Positions 8,503-16,512 of a stretch of DNA of 33,789 nt are shown in pieces (the first letter of the stretch is position 1; each line of letters begins with the position of its first letter). This DNA comes from Halorubrum sp. Boch-26 (lineage in GTDB: Archaea; Halobacteriota; Halobacteria; Halobacteriales; Haloferacaceae). Location: the NCBI RefSeq assembly GCF_029889805.1, contig NZ_JARANT010000021.1:1-33789 (forward strand), read 5' to 3'. A model generated the notes under the pieces. It worked only from the letters and a program-made list of their open reading frames with translations. It searched no databases and was not told the DNA's origin. A program made the position numbers and the translations under genes.

Positions 8503-9048
8503 TCACTCCGACCGCGAGCCGGCGGCCGCGTCCGATTCGGTCCCCGCGTCGAGGCCTTCTTCGACGCTCTCGTCGTCTCTCCCGCCCGTCCGTTCGTCTT
8601 CGTTACCGGCCTCGTCGAGGGTCACCGAGTCGTTCGAGGCGTTGCGGAGGGCGTCGGACCGCCCGAACTCGCCGGGCGCGATCGCGAGAGTTCGGATCCC
8701 GTAGCCGTTCGCCGTCTCGACGACGGGTTTGAAGTCCGTGTCGCGGGAGGCGATCGCGAGGACCGACATCCGTCCCTCGGCCGCGAACCGGGCGGCGTCG
8801 ACCGCGAGCTTCACGTCGACGTCGCCGCTCGTGATCACGACCTCGAACCCCCGCGCCTCCGCGGCCTGGATCAGCCCCGGCGTCGCGTGCTCGTCGAGGT
8901 AGAGCCGCGTGGTGACGAGCGGCCCCTCGGCCTCGGCCGCCCGTCGCACGTCGTCGAGGTCGACGTCGAACTCCTCGCGCAACACGTTCGGCCCGTCGAC
9001 GAACAGCGCCACGCCGACCGGCTCCTCGTCCTCCCGACTGGATTCCAT
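8503..9048 (-). CDS. NYN/PIN-like domain protein (putative nuclease, TIGR00288-like)
   Basis: 181-aa protein with a PIN-fold NYN domain, a family of predicted RNA-acting nucleases. Acidic residues expected in the active site are visible: Asp in VALFVDGPN, GDVDVKLAVDAARF and AIASRDTDFKPVV. The pattern matches the widespread archaeal family often annotated as TIGR00288. The last about 40 residues are a Glu/Asp/Ser-rich disordered tail. The frame is open further upstream, but the ATG at 9048 gives the normal N-terminus just before the domain and has a TATA-like box 27 nt upstream. It is convergent with the signal peptidase gene, so no operon partner is visible. Substrate unknown. Confidence 0.88.
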   Translation of the reverse strand: MESSREDEEPVGVALFVDGPNVLREEFDVDLDDVRRAAEAEGPLVTTRLYLDEHATPGLIQAAEARGFEVVITSGDVDVKLAVDAARFAAEGRMSVLAIASRDTDFKPVVETANGYGIRTLAIAPGEFGRSDALRNASNDSVTLDEAGNEDERTGGRDDESVEEGLDAGTESDAAAGSRSE

Positions 9049-9071
9049 GTGTCGGGGTCGGCGGCGGGCGG

Positions 9072-9078
9072 AAATATG
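9072..9078 (-). promoter_or_regulatory. TATA-like box for the NYN-domain gene
   Basis: CATATTT on the minus strand, centred 27 nt before the ATG at 9048, flanked by GC-rich sequence; it supports that start and a leaderless transcript. Confidence 0.5.
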
Positions 9079-9130
9079 CGTGCTGGTCCGAGACGACCGC
9101 CGACCGCACCGTTCCCCCCGGTCGCCCGCG

Positions 9131-9225
9131 GCGTTATACACCTTATATCCGTTTTACCACCTGATCGACGACCGTAGTGAATATACAGAGAATTGAAATA
9201 GTATGTCCAAGAATAGCGAGTTAAG
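9131..9225. promoter_or_regulatory. AT-rich intergenic promoter region
   Basis: This stretch is far lower in GC than its surroundings, with TTATACACCTTATATCC near 9134, GAATATAC near 9180 and AAATAGT near 9197. The last is centred about 27 nt before the ATG at 9226 and is the best box for that gene. The others may be extra promoters or a regulator site; I cannot say which. Confidence 0.4.
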
Positions 9226-9477
9226 ATGTCGAACTACGACACCTACACCGTCATTTCCGAACAGAACGATCACGAATGCACCACACTTCGTGCACATCCA
9301 CGCAACGAGACGTACCACGTCGTCGACTACGCCGACGACGACGCCCGCGAGGAGGTGGCCGACCTGCCGGTCGGGTCGGTGGTAAAGATGGAGCTGTCGC
9401 GCGCCGGTCGCCGCAGCAACGTCTGGCGCGCGGAGTCCGTCCGGACCGCACACACCGACGGCGGGACCGAACAGTAG
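9226..9477 (+). CDS. Small haloarchaeal hypothetical protein
   Basis: 83 aa, acidic at both ends with a compact centre (VVDYADDDAREEVADLPVG, then VKMELSRAGRRSNVWRAESV). It looks like a small beta-rich domain of a type common and unassigned in haloarchaea; I do not recognise a function. Codon use matches its neighbours and the product has the expected acidic composition, so it is very likely a real gene. It has its own AT-rich upstream region and is followed 131 bp later by arsR on the same strand, but the distance and a new promoter argue against an operon. Confidence 0.75.
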   Translation: MSNYDTYTVISEQNDHECTTLRAHPRNETYHVVDYADDDAREEVADLPVGSVVKMELSRAGRRSNVWRAESVRTAHTDGGTEQ

Positions 9478-9573
9478 TTCACATCAGTCGGTCGTCCCCC
9501 TGCCGGTCCGTCATCGGCCGTCGCTTCTCTCGTCGCACCGTCGAGGGGCTGCGGGCAGGTCGACAGCGGTAAC

Positions 9574-9605
9574 TATATTAGTATACGCTTATATTAGCAG
9601 ATACT
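9574..9605 (+). promoter_or_regulatory. arsR promoter with direct repeat (likely operator)
   Basis: TATATTAG occurs twice, at 9574-9581 and 9590-9597, exactly 16 bp apart, with GTATAC between them. The whole stretch is AT-rich and ends 12 nt before the arsR ATG. A TATA box at about -27 would fall inside the repeat, so a protein binding here would block transcription factor access. Autoregulation by ArsR is the obvious inference. Confidence 0.55.
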
Positions 9606-9608
9606 ACT

Positions 9609-10031
9609 ATGGATGCGCAGCCGACGGACGGGCGTTCCGGAGAGGCAGCGACCGATTCGGTCGAGTCCGCTAGTACAACTGCGACGGAAGAGGGGTGCTG
9701 CGGGGGCGTTGCGCACGCGCTCTCGGATCGGGACCTCGAGTTCGACGTCGAGACGCTCGCGACGGTCGGCAACCGGACGCGCTACGAGACGCTTCGTCTC
9801 GTCGCGGCCGCTGACGGCGGCGTCTGTGGCTGTGAGGTCGAGCCCGCACTCGACGTGAGCCAAGGGGCGATCAGTCAGGCGCTCTCCCGGCTGCACGACG
9901 CCGACCTGCTCACGCGCCGCAAGGAGGGTCGCTGGCGATACTACGACGCAACACCCCGGGCCGAGCGACTGCTCTCGGTCCTCGACGGGACGCGACCGAA
10001 CGCCGACGGCGGATCGGGGGGGCGATCGTGA
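9609..10031 (+). CDS. arsR: ArsR-family metal/metalloid-responsive transcriptional regulator
   Basis: 140-aa winged-helix repressor, expected to release DNA on binding arsenite or a related metalloid. The winged-helix core runs from about residue 45 to 120: LATVGNRTRYETLRLVAAA, then VSQGAISQALSRLHDADLLTRRK as the recognition region and the YYDAT wing. Cysteines suitable for metalloid binding are present as GVCGCEVEPAL directly before the recognition helix, the classical ArsR position, and as a second pair, EEGCCGG, in the N-terminal tail. The gene overlaps arsM by GTGA, so both are in one transcript, and the role is probably control of arsenic methylation. Confidence 0.9.
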   Translation: MDAQPTDGRSGEAATDSVESASTTATEEGCCGGVAHALSDRDLEFDVETLATVGNRTRYETLRLVAAADGGVCGCEVEPALDVSQGAISQALSRLHDADLLTRRKEGRWRYYDATPRAERLLSVLDGTRPNADGGSGGRS

Positions 10032-10894
10032 GCGATCGGGAGGAGGCGGGCGGCGACCCGAGCGGCGACGCGATCGACCCGGCCGAGCAGCGGCGCGTCG
10101 TTCGGGAGCGGTACGGCGGGATCGCCGCGAGCGCGCCCGAGTCGGACGCCGGCTGTTGTGACGCCGGATCCGGCGGGTCCACTGAGTGCTGTGAGGGCGA
10201 CGAAAGCGACGCAGTCGACCCGGACGGAGCGTCGCTTCGCCTCGGCTACGACCCGGCCGACGTCGACGCGGTCGCCGAGGGCGCGAACCTCGGGCTCGGC
10301 TGCGGCAACCCGACCGCGATCGCGGCCCTCGACGCCGGCGAGACCGTTCTCGACCTGGGGTCCGGGGCCGGCTTCGACTGCTTCCTCGCGGCCCGCGAGG
10401 TGGCACCGGACGGGCGGGTTATCGGCGTCGATATGACGCCGGAGATGGTCGAACGCGCCCGCGAGAACGTCGCGAAGAACGACGCCGAGGACGTCGAGTT
10501 CCGGCTCGGCGAGATCGAGCACCTGCCGGTCGCGGACGCGACCGTCGACGTCGTCATCTCGAACTGCGTGATCAACCTCTCGCCGCGGAAGCCGCAGGTG
10601 TTCCGCGAGGCGTTCCGCGTCCTCCGTCCGGGCGGACGGCTCGCGGTCTCCGACGTGGTCCAGACGGCGCCGTTCCCCGACGACGTGCGGCTCGACCCGT
10701 CGTCGGTCTCGGCCTGCGTCGCCGGCGCCGCGACCATCGACGAGACCGAGTCAGCGCTCGCAGACGCGGGATTCACCGAGGTCGCGATCGATCCGAAAGC
10801 CGAGAGCGAGTCGTTCATCCGAGACTGGGACGCCGACCGCGACCCGAGCGAGTACGTCGTCTCGGCCGCGATCGAGGCGCGAAAACCGCGGTGA
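10028..10894 (+). CDS. arsM: Arsenite S-adenosylmethionine methyltransferase
   Basis: Methylates As(III) using S-adenosylmethionine, giving volatile or extrudable methylarsenicals. 288 aa, starting with a GTG that overlaps the arsR stop. The SAM-binding motif is VLDLGSGAGFDCFLAAREV, preceded by the ArsM signature NLGLGCGNPTAIAAL. The three Cys positions expected for As(III) binding are visible in GLGCGNP, SNCVINLSPRK and SACVAGAATI. The N-terminal segment also has two vicinal Cys pairs (GCCDAG and ECCEGD), possibly extra metalloid-binding sites. The arsR-arsM arrangement makes arsenic the likely inducer. No arsenite efflux pump or arsenate reductase is encoded beside it. Confidence 0.94.
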   Translation: MSDREEAGGDPSGDAIDPAEQRRVVRERYGGIAASAPESDAGCCDAGSGGSTECCEGDESDAVDPDGASLRLGYDPADVDAVAEGANLGLGCGNPTAIAALDAGETVLDLGSGAGFDCFLAAREVAPDGRVIGVDMTPEMVERARENVAKNDAEDVEFRLGEIEHLPVADATVDVVISNCVINLSPRKPQVFREAFRVLRPGGRLAVSDVVQTAPFPDDVRLDPSSVSACVAGAATIDETESALADAGFTEVAIDPKAESESFIRDWDADRDPSEYVVSAAIEARKPR

Positions 10895-10949
10895 CCGACC
10901 GACGGTCGCTCGCGAGGCAATACGAGGTCGAACTCCGCCCCGCCGGCCC

Positions 10950-12743
10950 TCAGAAGTCGTCGGTCAGGCGGGGATTCGTCACGGCGCCGTCGGCCGCGGA
11001 GGCGAAGTCGCGAGCGTACTTCGCGAGGATACCGCCCTCGTACTGCAGGGCCGGCGGCTCCCACGCCTCGCGGCGCTCGGCCAGTTCATCGTCTGAGAGG
11101 TCGACGCTGAGGTCGCGCTCGGGGATGTCGACGGTGACGTGATCGTCGTCCTCGATGAGGCCGATCGGGCCGCCCTCGGCCGCCTCGGGGGCGACGTGGC
11201 CGATCATCGGGCCGCGGGTCGCGCCGGAGAAGCGCCCGTCGGTGAGGAGCGCCACGTCGTCCTCGTGGCCCGCGCCGACGACGGCGGCGGTGACGCCGAG
11301 CATCTCGCGCATCCCCGGGCCGCCGGTTGGCCCCTCGTTTCGGATCACGATCACGTCGCCGGAGTCGACCGCGCCCGACTGGACGTACTCCATCGCGTCC
11401 TCCTCGTTCTCGAAGACGCGAGCGGGCCCCTCGTGGTAGAACTCGTCGTCGCCGGTCACCTTCAGCACGGAGCCGTCGGGCGCGAGGTTGCCGTCGAGAA
11501 TCTTGATGGCGCCCTCCGCCTCCTTCGGCTCGTCGACGGTGTAGAGGAAGTCGGCCTCGATCGTCGAGTCCTCCGGGAGCGCGCCGCTCTCTTCCAGTTC
11601 CGCGATCTCCTCGGCGAGGGTGCGACCCGTAACCGTCATCGCGTCGCCGTGGAGGAGATCGGCCTCCAGAAGGCGGCGGAGCACGACCGGCACGCCGCCG
11701 ACCTCGTGGAGGTCGTTCATCACGCGGCTCCCGCCGGGCTGGAGGTCGGCGATCTTCGGCGTGCGCCGCGAGATCTCGTCGAAGTCCTCGATCGAGAGGT
11801 CGACGTCGGCCTCGGCGGCCAGCGCGAGCAGGTGGAGGACGCCGTTCGTCGAGCCGCCGATGGCGGTCTGAAGTGCGATCGCGTTCTCGAACGACTCTCG
11901 CGAGAGGATGTCGGAAGGACGACGGTCGTTCTGGATGCAGTCCAAGACGAGCTCGCCGGCGCGTTCCGCCACCTCGTAGCGCTCTCTATCCTCGGCGGGC
12001 GCGGAGGCCGAGCCGAGCGGCGCCATCCCGAGCGCCTCGGAGATGGAGGCCATTGTGTTGGCGGTGAACATCCCGCCGCAGGAGCCCGCGCCGGGACAGG
12101 CGTGACGCTCCAGCTCGTCGAGCTCCTCGCCGCTCATGTCGCCTTCGGCGTAGGCGCCGACGCCTTCGAACACCTGGACGATGGTCACGTCGCGCCCCTC
12201 GTGTTGCCCGGGCATGATCGAGCCGCCGTAGAGGAAGACGCTCGGCAGGTCGGTGCGGATCGACGCCATCAGCATACCGGGGAGGTTCTTGTCACAGCCG
12301 CCGACCGTCACGAGCGCGTCCATGCGCTCGCCGAACGAGACCAGTTCGACCGAGTCGGCGATGACCTCCCGGGAGATGAGGCTCGCCTTCATGCCCTCGG
12401 TCCCCATCGAGATGGCGTCCGAGATGGTGATCGTCCCGAACTCGATCGGCATCCCGCCGGCCGCGTCGATCCCGTCGATCGCCGCGTCGGCGACGTCGTC
12501 GAGGTGGACGTTACACGGCGTGATGTCGGCGGCGGGATTCGGCACGCCCACGATCGGCGATGAGAGGTCCTCGTCGTCGAACCCCATCGCTCGGAACATC
12601 GAGCGGTGGGGCGCGCGCGCCGCGCCTTCGGTCACGTCTCTGCTCCGCAGGTCCTCGTCCTTCTCGCCCGCGAACCGGTCCGCGTCGCCCTCCCGTCGAC
12701 GAGGGGACTCCCCCTCGTCGGATCGTGGCTGCTGTTCGCTCAT
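10950..12743 (-). CDS. ilvD: Dihydroxy-acid dehydratase
   Basis: Third step of valine and isoleucine synthesis: dehydrates 2,3-dihydroxy acids to 2-oxo acids with an Fe-S cluster. 597 aa, slightly long because of an acidic N-terminal extension of about 45 residues. Fe-S ligand motifs are intact: [15 protein letters not shown] and [19 protein letters not shown]. The C-terminal block [16 protein letters not shown] is also intact. The start ATG at 12743 has a TATA-like box 27 nt upstream. No other branched-chain genes are adjacent; the gene is convergent with arsM and stands alone. Confidence 0.97.
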   Translation of the reverse strand: MSEQQPRSDEGESPRRREGDADRFAGEKDEDLRSRDVTEGAARAPHRSMFRAMGFDDEDLSSPIVGVPNPAADITPCNVHLDDVADAAIDGIDAAGGMPIEFGTITISDAISMGTEGMKASLISREVIADSVELVSFGERMDALVTVGGCDKNLPGMLMASIRTDLPSVFLYGGSIMPGQHEGRDVTIVQVFEGVGAYAEGDMSGEELDELERHACPGAGSCGGMFTANTMASISEALGMAPLGSASAPAEDRERYEVAERAGELVLDCIQNDRRPSDILSRESFENAIALQTAIGGSTNGVLHLLALAAEADVDLSIEDFDEISRRTPKIADLQPGGSRVMNDLHEVGGVPVVLRRLLEADLLHGDAMTVTGRTLAEEIAELEESGALPEDSTIEADFLYTVDEPKEAEGAIKILDGNLAPDGSVLKVTGDDEFYHEGPARVFENEEDAMEYVQSGAVDSGDVIVIRNEGPTGGPGMREMLGVTAAVVGAGHEDDVALLTDGRFSGATRGPMIGHVAPEAAEGGPIGLIEDDDHVTVDIPERDLSVDLSDDELAERREAWEPPALQYEGGILAKYARDFASAADGAVTNPRLTDDF

Positions 12744-12766
12744 ACCCGTCCCTGTCGCTCGGGGGT

Positions 12767-12773
12767 CTTAAAC
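12767..12773 (-). promoter_or_regulatory. TATA-like box for ilvD
   Basis: GTTTAAG on the minus strand, centred 27 nt before the ilvD ATG, as expected for a leaderless haloarchaeal transcript. Confidence 0.5.
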
Positions 12774-12960
12774 GGCCGCAACGGGGCGAGGGTTGCTCGG
12801 TGAGGCGAACGGGTTCGGTCCGAGCGGGTTATCGGCGAACACGTCACTCTCTGAGGATTTCAGCAGAGCCGAAAATGCATATCGTCGTTCCGTTCGAGCC
12901 AGTCAACAACAGTCCCCCGAGCTGACCGACGGGGTACGTCTCAACTGGGATCGGTGCTCC

Positions 12961-13731
12961 TCACTCTGACGAAGTGACACTGAAGACGCCGATGAACCGC
13001 CGTTCACCGGCTTGTTCGAACTCGCTAAACGATATCGAGATCGGCACTTCTCGCCCGTCCCGGTGCAACGCGACCAAGTCGACAGACTCCCAATCGAAAC
13101 TTTTCTCGCCGGTCTCAAGATACCTATTGAGCGCCTGCACGTGGGGTTTTTCCAGACGGGTCGGCATCAGCAGCGTCAGTGACTCTCCGACGAGTTCGTC
13201 TGGGGCGTAGCCAACAGCCGATTCGACCGCTGGATTGGCGTACTGGATGGTCGAGGTCGTATCAACGATGACGACCGCATCGTTGGTGTTCTCCACAATC
13301 GCACGCATCTGCGTCCGGGTCCGCTCAGCCTCCCGTCGGGTTCTTGCCTGTTCGACGGCATTTGCCACGCGATTAGCCAGCAGTTCATAGTTATCATTCC
13401 CGCTACCCTTCTGAAGATAATCCGTAACACCCACCCTAATCGCCTCACTCGCAACCTCCTCGCTTCCCCTTCCAGTGTAGAGAATAAACGGAAGGTCAGG
13501 ATACTCTTCACGAACCTTTTCGAGGAACTCGATACCGGTCGATCCCGGCATATCCTGGTCGGAGACGACACAATCGACATCGTTGGCAAGCAGGTACTCA
13601 AAGCCTGCCGTTGGGTCGGTTTCGGAATGTATCCTGAACCGGTCATCGACTTCGTTGAGAAATGTCTCAGTGACGTTGGCAAATTTCGTGTTGTCGTCGA
13701 CGTGGAGTATATCGATGGATTCGTTGGTCAC
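12961..13731 (-). CDS. Receiver-PAS two-domain response regulator (no output or kinase domain)
   Basis: 256 aa. Residues 6-120 form a receiver domain: acidic pocket at VDD (11-13), phospho-acceptor Asp58 in CVVSDQDMPG, the FILYTGRGSEE loop and the conserved Lys in YLQKG. Residues about 138-250 form a PAS domain (IVENTNDAVVIVDTT, NPAVESAVGYAPDELVG). Haloarchaea have many receiver-PAS-histidine kinase proteins; here the frame ends after PAS, and the sequence beyond the stop codes for nothing like a kinase. It is either a short regulator acting by protein contact or a remnant of a longer kinase. GC is clearly lower than in neighbouring genes, which suggests recent acquisition. The start is the GTG at 13731. 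Confidence 0.85.
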   Translation of the reverse strand: MTNESIDILHVDDNTKFANVTETFLNEVDDRFRIHSETDPTAGFEYLLANDVDCVVSDQDMPGSTGIEFLEKVREEYPDLPFILYTGRGSEEVASEAIRVGVTDYLQKGSGNDNYELLANRVANAVEQARTRREAERTRTQMRAIVENTNDAVVIVDTTSTIQYANPAVESAVGYAPDELVGESLTLLMPTRLEKPHVQALNRYLETGEKSFDWESVDLVALHRDGREVPISISFSEFEQAGERRFIGVFSVTSSE

Positions 13732-13752
13732 GCTCTACCCAAATTAATCGTA

Positions 13753-13772
13753 ATTACCGCCTCTACGGTAAT
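13753..13772. promoter_or_regulatory. Inverted repeat upstream of the receiver-PAS gene
   Basis: ATTACCG (13753-13759), a 6-nt spacer and CGGTAAT (13766-13772) form a perfect 7-bp dyad. It is centred about 31 nt before the GTG start and overlaps the place of the TATA box, so it looks like an operator. It could also end the transcript arriving from the VOC side. Confidence 0.45.
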
Positions 13773-13785
13773 AAGCGTGAGCCTG

Positions 13786-13965
13786 TCATCCATGACCTCT
13801 AACGGCGTCCGCGTCCGGTCCGAGTCGCCCGGCTATCGTTTCCACCTTCCACGCGCGATAGTCGTTCTTCCACGCGCGATGGCCGTTCTCGTGGCGTAAA
13901 TTCTCGTGGAGTAACGCTACGATCCGCTCGGTGTCGGCTTGGCTTTCGCGAATGGGGGAGTTCAC
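13786..13965 (-). CDS. Possible 59-aa protein coupled to the VOC gene
   Basis: GTG at 13965 overlaps the stop of the VOC gene in a GTGA arrangement; the frame runs 59 codons to a TGA at 13786. The product (NSPIRESQADTERIVALL, HENGHRAWKNDYRAWK) has a plausible helical character and mostly G/C third positions, though the last about ten codons are less convincing. I recognise no family. It may be a genuine small gene or the tail of a decayed one. Confidence 0.3.
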   Translation of the reverse strand: MNSPIRESQADTERIVALLHENLRHENGHRAWKNDYRAWKVETIAGRLGPDADAVRGHG

Positions 13966-14354
13966 ACCCGAGCCTTCAGCTCCACCCGATACCCGAACGG
14001 GTCCCTGACGTACACCGCCGGCGCCTCCCCGGTCGCGCCGAGCGGAGAGTCGAGCGTCTTCTCGATCTCGACGCCGGCCGCGTCCAGTTCGGCCTCGATC
14101 TCCGCTATCGACTCCTCGACGAGGACGGCGACGTGGTCGTAGTTCGTCGCGGTCGGCGGCTCGAACGAATCGGTGGGCCAGAGGTGGACGACGGCTTCCG
14201 GCGTCAGCCGCACGTCGAAGAACGGCTTCTCGCCGGCCGCGTACGGGTCGTCCTCGATCCCGAAGCCGAGCCGCTCGCCGTAGAACTCCCGGGCGTCGTC
14301 GACGCCGTCGGCCGGGATGCGGAGGTTGACGTGGTCGATGTGGCGTGCCTGCAT
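13962..14354 (-). CDS. VOC-superfamily (glyoxalase/dioxygenase-like) protein
   Basis: 130-aa single-domain metalloenzyme-type protein built from two beta-alpha-beta-beta-beta units. Likely metal ligands are His in RHIDHVNLRI, His in EAVVHLWP, His in NYDHVAVLV and Glu in FGYRVELKARV. The C-terminal YVRDPFGYRVEL is characteristic of the family. The frame is open for another 60 codons upstream, but the ATG at 14354 is directly before the first beta strand, and a T-rich box lies about 27 nt upstream of it. Substrate cannot be predicted. Confidence 0.88.
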   Translation of the reverse strand: MQARHIDHVNLRIPADGVDDAREFYGERLGFGIEDDPYAAGEKPFFDVRLTPEAVVHLWPTDSFEPPTATNYDHVAVLVEESIAEIEAELDAAGVEIEKTLDSPLGATGEAPAVYVRDPFGYRVELKARV

Positions 14355-14530
14355 GGTCACGAGTTCGGTCTCGGCGTCAAAAAAGGGACAGTCAGACGAA
14401 CCCCTCCAGGGTCCCCGCGCCGTCCGTGCCCCGCCCGACTGCTCGACCGCCGGATCGCCCGAGAGCGCGACCGCGGCACCAACTAATTTAACTCCCGTCG
14501 CTAGGAGAGAGTCGACAAGAGGGACCGAGC

Positions 14531-16411
14531 GTGGCACAGGAGCTTCTGATTCCGCTCGTCGCCGGTATCATCGCGCTCGGCGTCCTCGCCCAGGTGCTCG
14601 CTGCCAAGCTCCGCCTCCCGAGCATCATCTTCTTCCTGCTGGTCGGGGTGACCATCGGTCGCCCGGGACTCGGCATCGTGACGAGCGAGAGCTTCGGTGA
14701 CTCGCTCCCGGCGATCGTCGGCCTCGCGGTGGCGATCATCGTCTTCGAGGGCGCGTTCCACCTGGAGTTCGAACGCATCCAGACGGCACCGCGGGCGGCG
14801 GTCCGACTCGTCACGGTCGGCGCCGCCATCGCCCTGGTCGGAACGGCGGTCGCCGTCCGGCTCTTGGAGGGGCTCCCGTGGGGACTCTCGCTCGTCATCG
14901 GTGCGCTGCTCGTTGCCACGGGGCCGACGGTCATCTCGCCGATCCTCGAGGTCGTCCCCGTCAGGGACCGGGTCGCGGCCGTGCTCGAAACCGAGGGGAT
15001 CGTCAACGACGTGACGGCCGCGATCACGGCGGTCGTGCTCTTCGAGACAGTGAACCCGAGCGTCGCCAGCGAGGGGTTGATCCAGGGGTTCGCCGTCAGG
15101 ATCGGCGAGGGGCTCCTCGTCGGATTCGTCGTCGCGGGGATCCTCTACTACCTGCTTCGCTACGTCGACCTCTCGCTGGGATCGGCACCGCGGAACGCGC
15201 GACTGCTCGTGCTCGCCGGCGCGCTCGTCGCGTACGCGGGCGCGAACCAACTCGCGAGCGAGGCCGGCGTCGCCGCGGCGGCCACCGCCGGGATCGCGCT
15301 CGGGAATCTTGACATCCCGTACAAAGACGAGATAACCGATTTCAAAGGCGACATCACGCTCCTCGTCCTGTCGTTCGTGTTCATCGCGCTCGCCGCGCAG
15401 TTGCCGCCGGCGGCGATATTCGACGTCGGCCTCGCGGGCGTCGGCGTCGTCGTCGCGGTCGCGGTGGTGATCCGCCCGCTCCTCGTGTTCGTTTCCACCG
15501 TCGGCGACCGGTTCACGCTCTCCGAGCGGCTGTTCATCAGTTCGATCGGTCCGCGAGGGATCATCCCGGCGTCGGTCGCGACGCTGTTCGCGACCGAGCT
15601 CCGGACGGCCGCCGTCGAGCTCAACGACCCCGCGCTCGCACAGCAGGCGGACCTGCTGATCGGGACGGTGTTCTTGGTCATCTTCGTCACCGCCCTCGTG
15701 CAGGGCGGTCTGGCGCGCTACATCGCACAATACCTCAACGTGATACCCATGAGAGTCATCATCGTCGGCGGCGGACAGGTCGGTCGTGAGCTCGCCAAAC
15801 GCCTCGAGGACCGCGGCGAGAACGTCGTCATCATCGAGCAGGACGAGTCGACGGCCGAGTCGCTCCGCAACGCCGGCTTCGGCACCGTCATCGGCGACGG
15901 CACCGACACGTCGGTGTTGGAGAAGTCGGGGGCCGCAAACGCCAAGATCGTCGTCGCCGCCACCGGTGACGACGACACGAACCTCCTCGTCGCCCAGCTC
16001 TCCAAGACGAAGTTCGACGTCGAGACGATCCTCGCCAAGGCGAACAACTCCGACAACGTCGACGCGTTCGAGGACCTCGGCGTGAGAACCATCTCGGCCG
16101 CGATGTCGGCCGCGTGGGCGCTCGACAACGAGATCGAACGACCCGACCTGGCGCGCTGGATGACCGGTATCGGGGAGTCGGGGGAGGTGCAACAGGTCGA
16201 ACTCACGAACGAGGCGCTGGCCGGGAAGACCGTTCGCGAGATCGGACCCATGCTTCCGGAAGCCTGTCTGATCGCCGTGCTCGGCGACAGCGACGGGGAA
16301 TCGGTCAGAGTGCCGAGGGCGACCACGACGCTCGGCCTCGGCGACCGAGTCACCCTCATCGGGCCGCGAGAGGCCGTCAGGGAGGGAATGGCGTTGGTGG
16401 GTGACGACTGA
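14531..16411 (+). CDS. Na+/H+ antiporter (CPA1, NhaP-type) with C-terminal TrkA (RCK) domains
   Basis: 626 aa. The first about 400 residues are a polytopic membrane domain of roughly 12 segments with the ion-binding Asn-Asp of the CPA1 family in TEGIVNDVTAAITAVV and the SSIGPRGIIPASVATL segment. From Met407 a cytoplasmic TrkA-N domain begins (MRVIIVGGGQVGRELAKRL, a Rossmann nucleotide site, then VVIIEQDE), followed by a TrkA-C domain (VEL...AGKTVREIGPML to GDRVTLIGP). The TrkA part probably senses NAD(H) or ATP and gates transport. This fusion is common in haloarchaea, where sodium export and pH control are vital. Start is GTG at 14531, with an AT-rich element (ACTAATTTAAC) about 45 nt upstream. 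The ion specificity, Na+ against K+, is not certain. Confidence 0.9.
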   Translation: MAQELLIPLVAGIIALGVLAQVLAAKLRLPSIIFFLLVGVTIGRPGLGIVTSESFGDSLPAIVGLAVAIIVFEGAFHLEFERIQTAPRAAVRLVTVGAAIALVGTAVAVRLLEGLPWGLSLVIGALLVATGPTVISPILEVVPVRDRVAAVLETEGIVNDVTAAITAVVLFETVNPSVASEGLIQGFAVRIGEGLLVGFVVAGILYYLLRYVDLSLGSAPRNARLLVLAGALVAYAGANQLASEAGVAAAATAGIALGNLDIPYKDEITDFKGDITLLVLSFVFIALAAQLPPAAIFDVGLAGVGVVVAVAVVIRPLLVFVSTVGDRFTLSERLFISSIGPRGIIPASVATLFATELRTAAVELNDPALAQQADLLIGTVFLVIFVTALVQGGLARYIAQYLNVIPMRVIIVGGGQVGRELAKRLEDRGENVVIIEQDESTAESLRNAGFGTVIGDGTDTSVLEKSGAANAKIVVAATGDDDTNLLVAQLSKTKFDVETILAKANNSDNVDAFEDLGVRTISAAMSAAWALDNEIERPDLARWMTGIGESGEVQQVELTNEALAGKTVREIGPMLPEACLIAVLGDSDGESVRVPRATTTLGLGDRVTLIGPREAVREGMALVGDD

Positions 16412-16512
16412 TCACGGCGGATCGACGTCGGCCCGCGACCGGCGGCTGTGAGCGTCGTCACGACGAGACCGCACGGATACATCGCGCACCCGCGGCGGAA
16501 GCGAGTCGCCGG

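Noticed and set aside
11139-12563. 474-aa plus-strand frame within ilvD
   Set aside because: Val/Arg/Asp-rich shadow frame; ilvD on the other strand has intact Fe-S and C-terminal motifs.
14501-16192. 563-aa open frame opposite the Na+/H+ antiporter
   Set aside because: Asp/Arg/Glu-rich low-complexity product typical of the antisense of high-GC codons; the plus-strand frame has clear membrane and TrkA domains.
16412-16512. Terminator between the antiporter and purQ
   Set aside because: The 101-bp convergent gap has no T-tract and no convincing hairpin.
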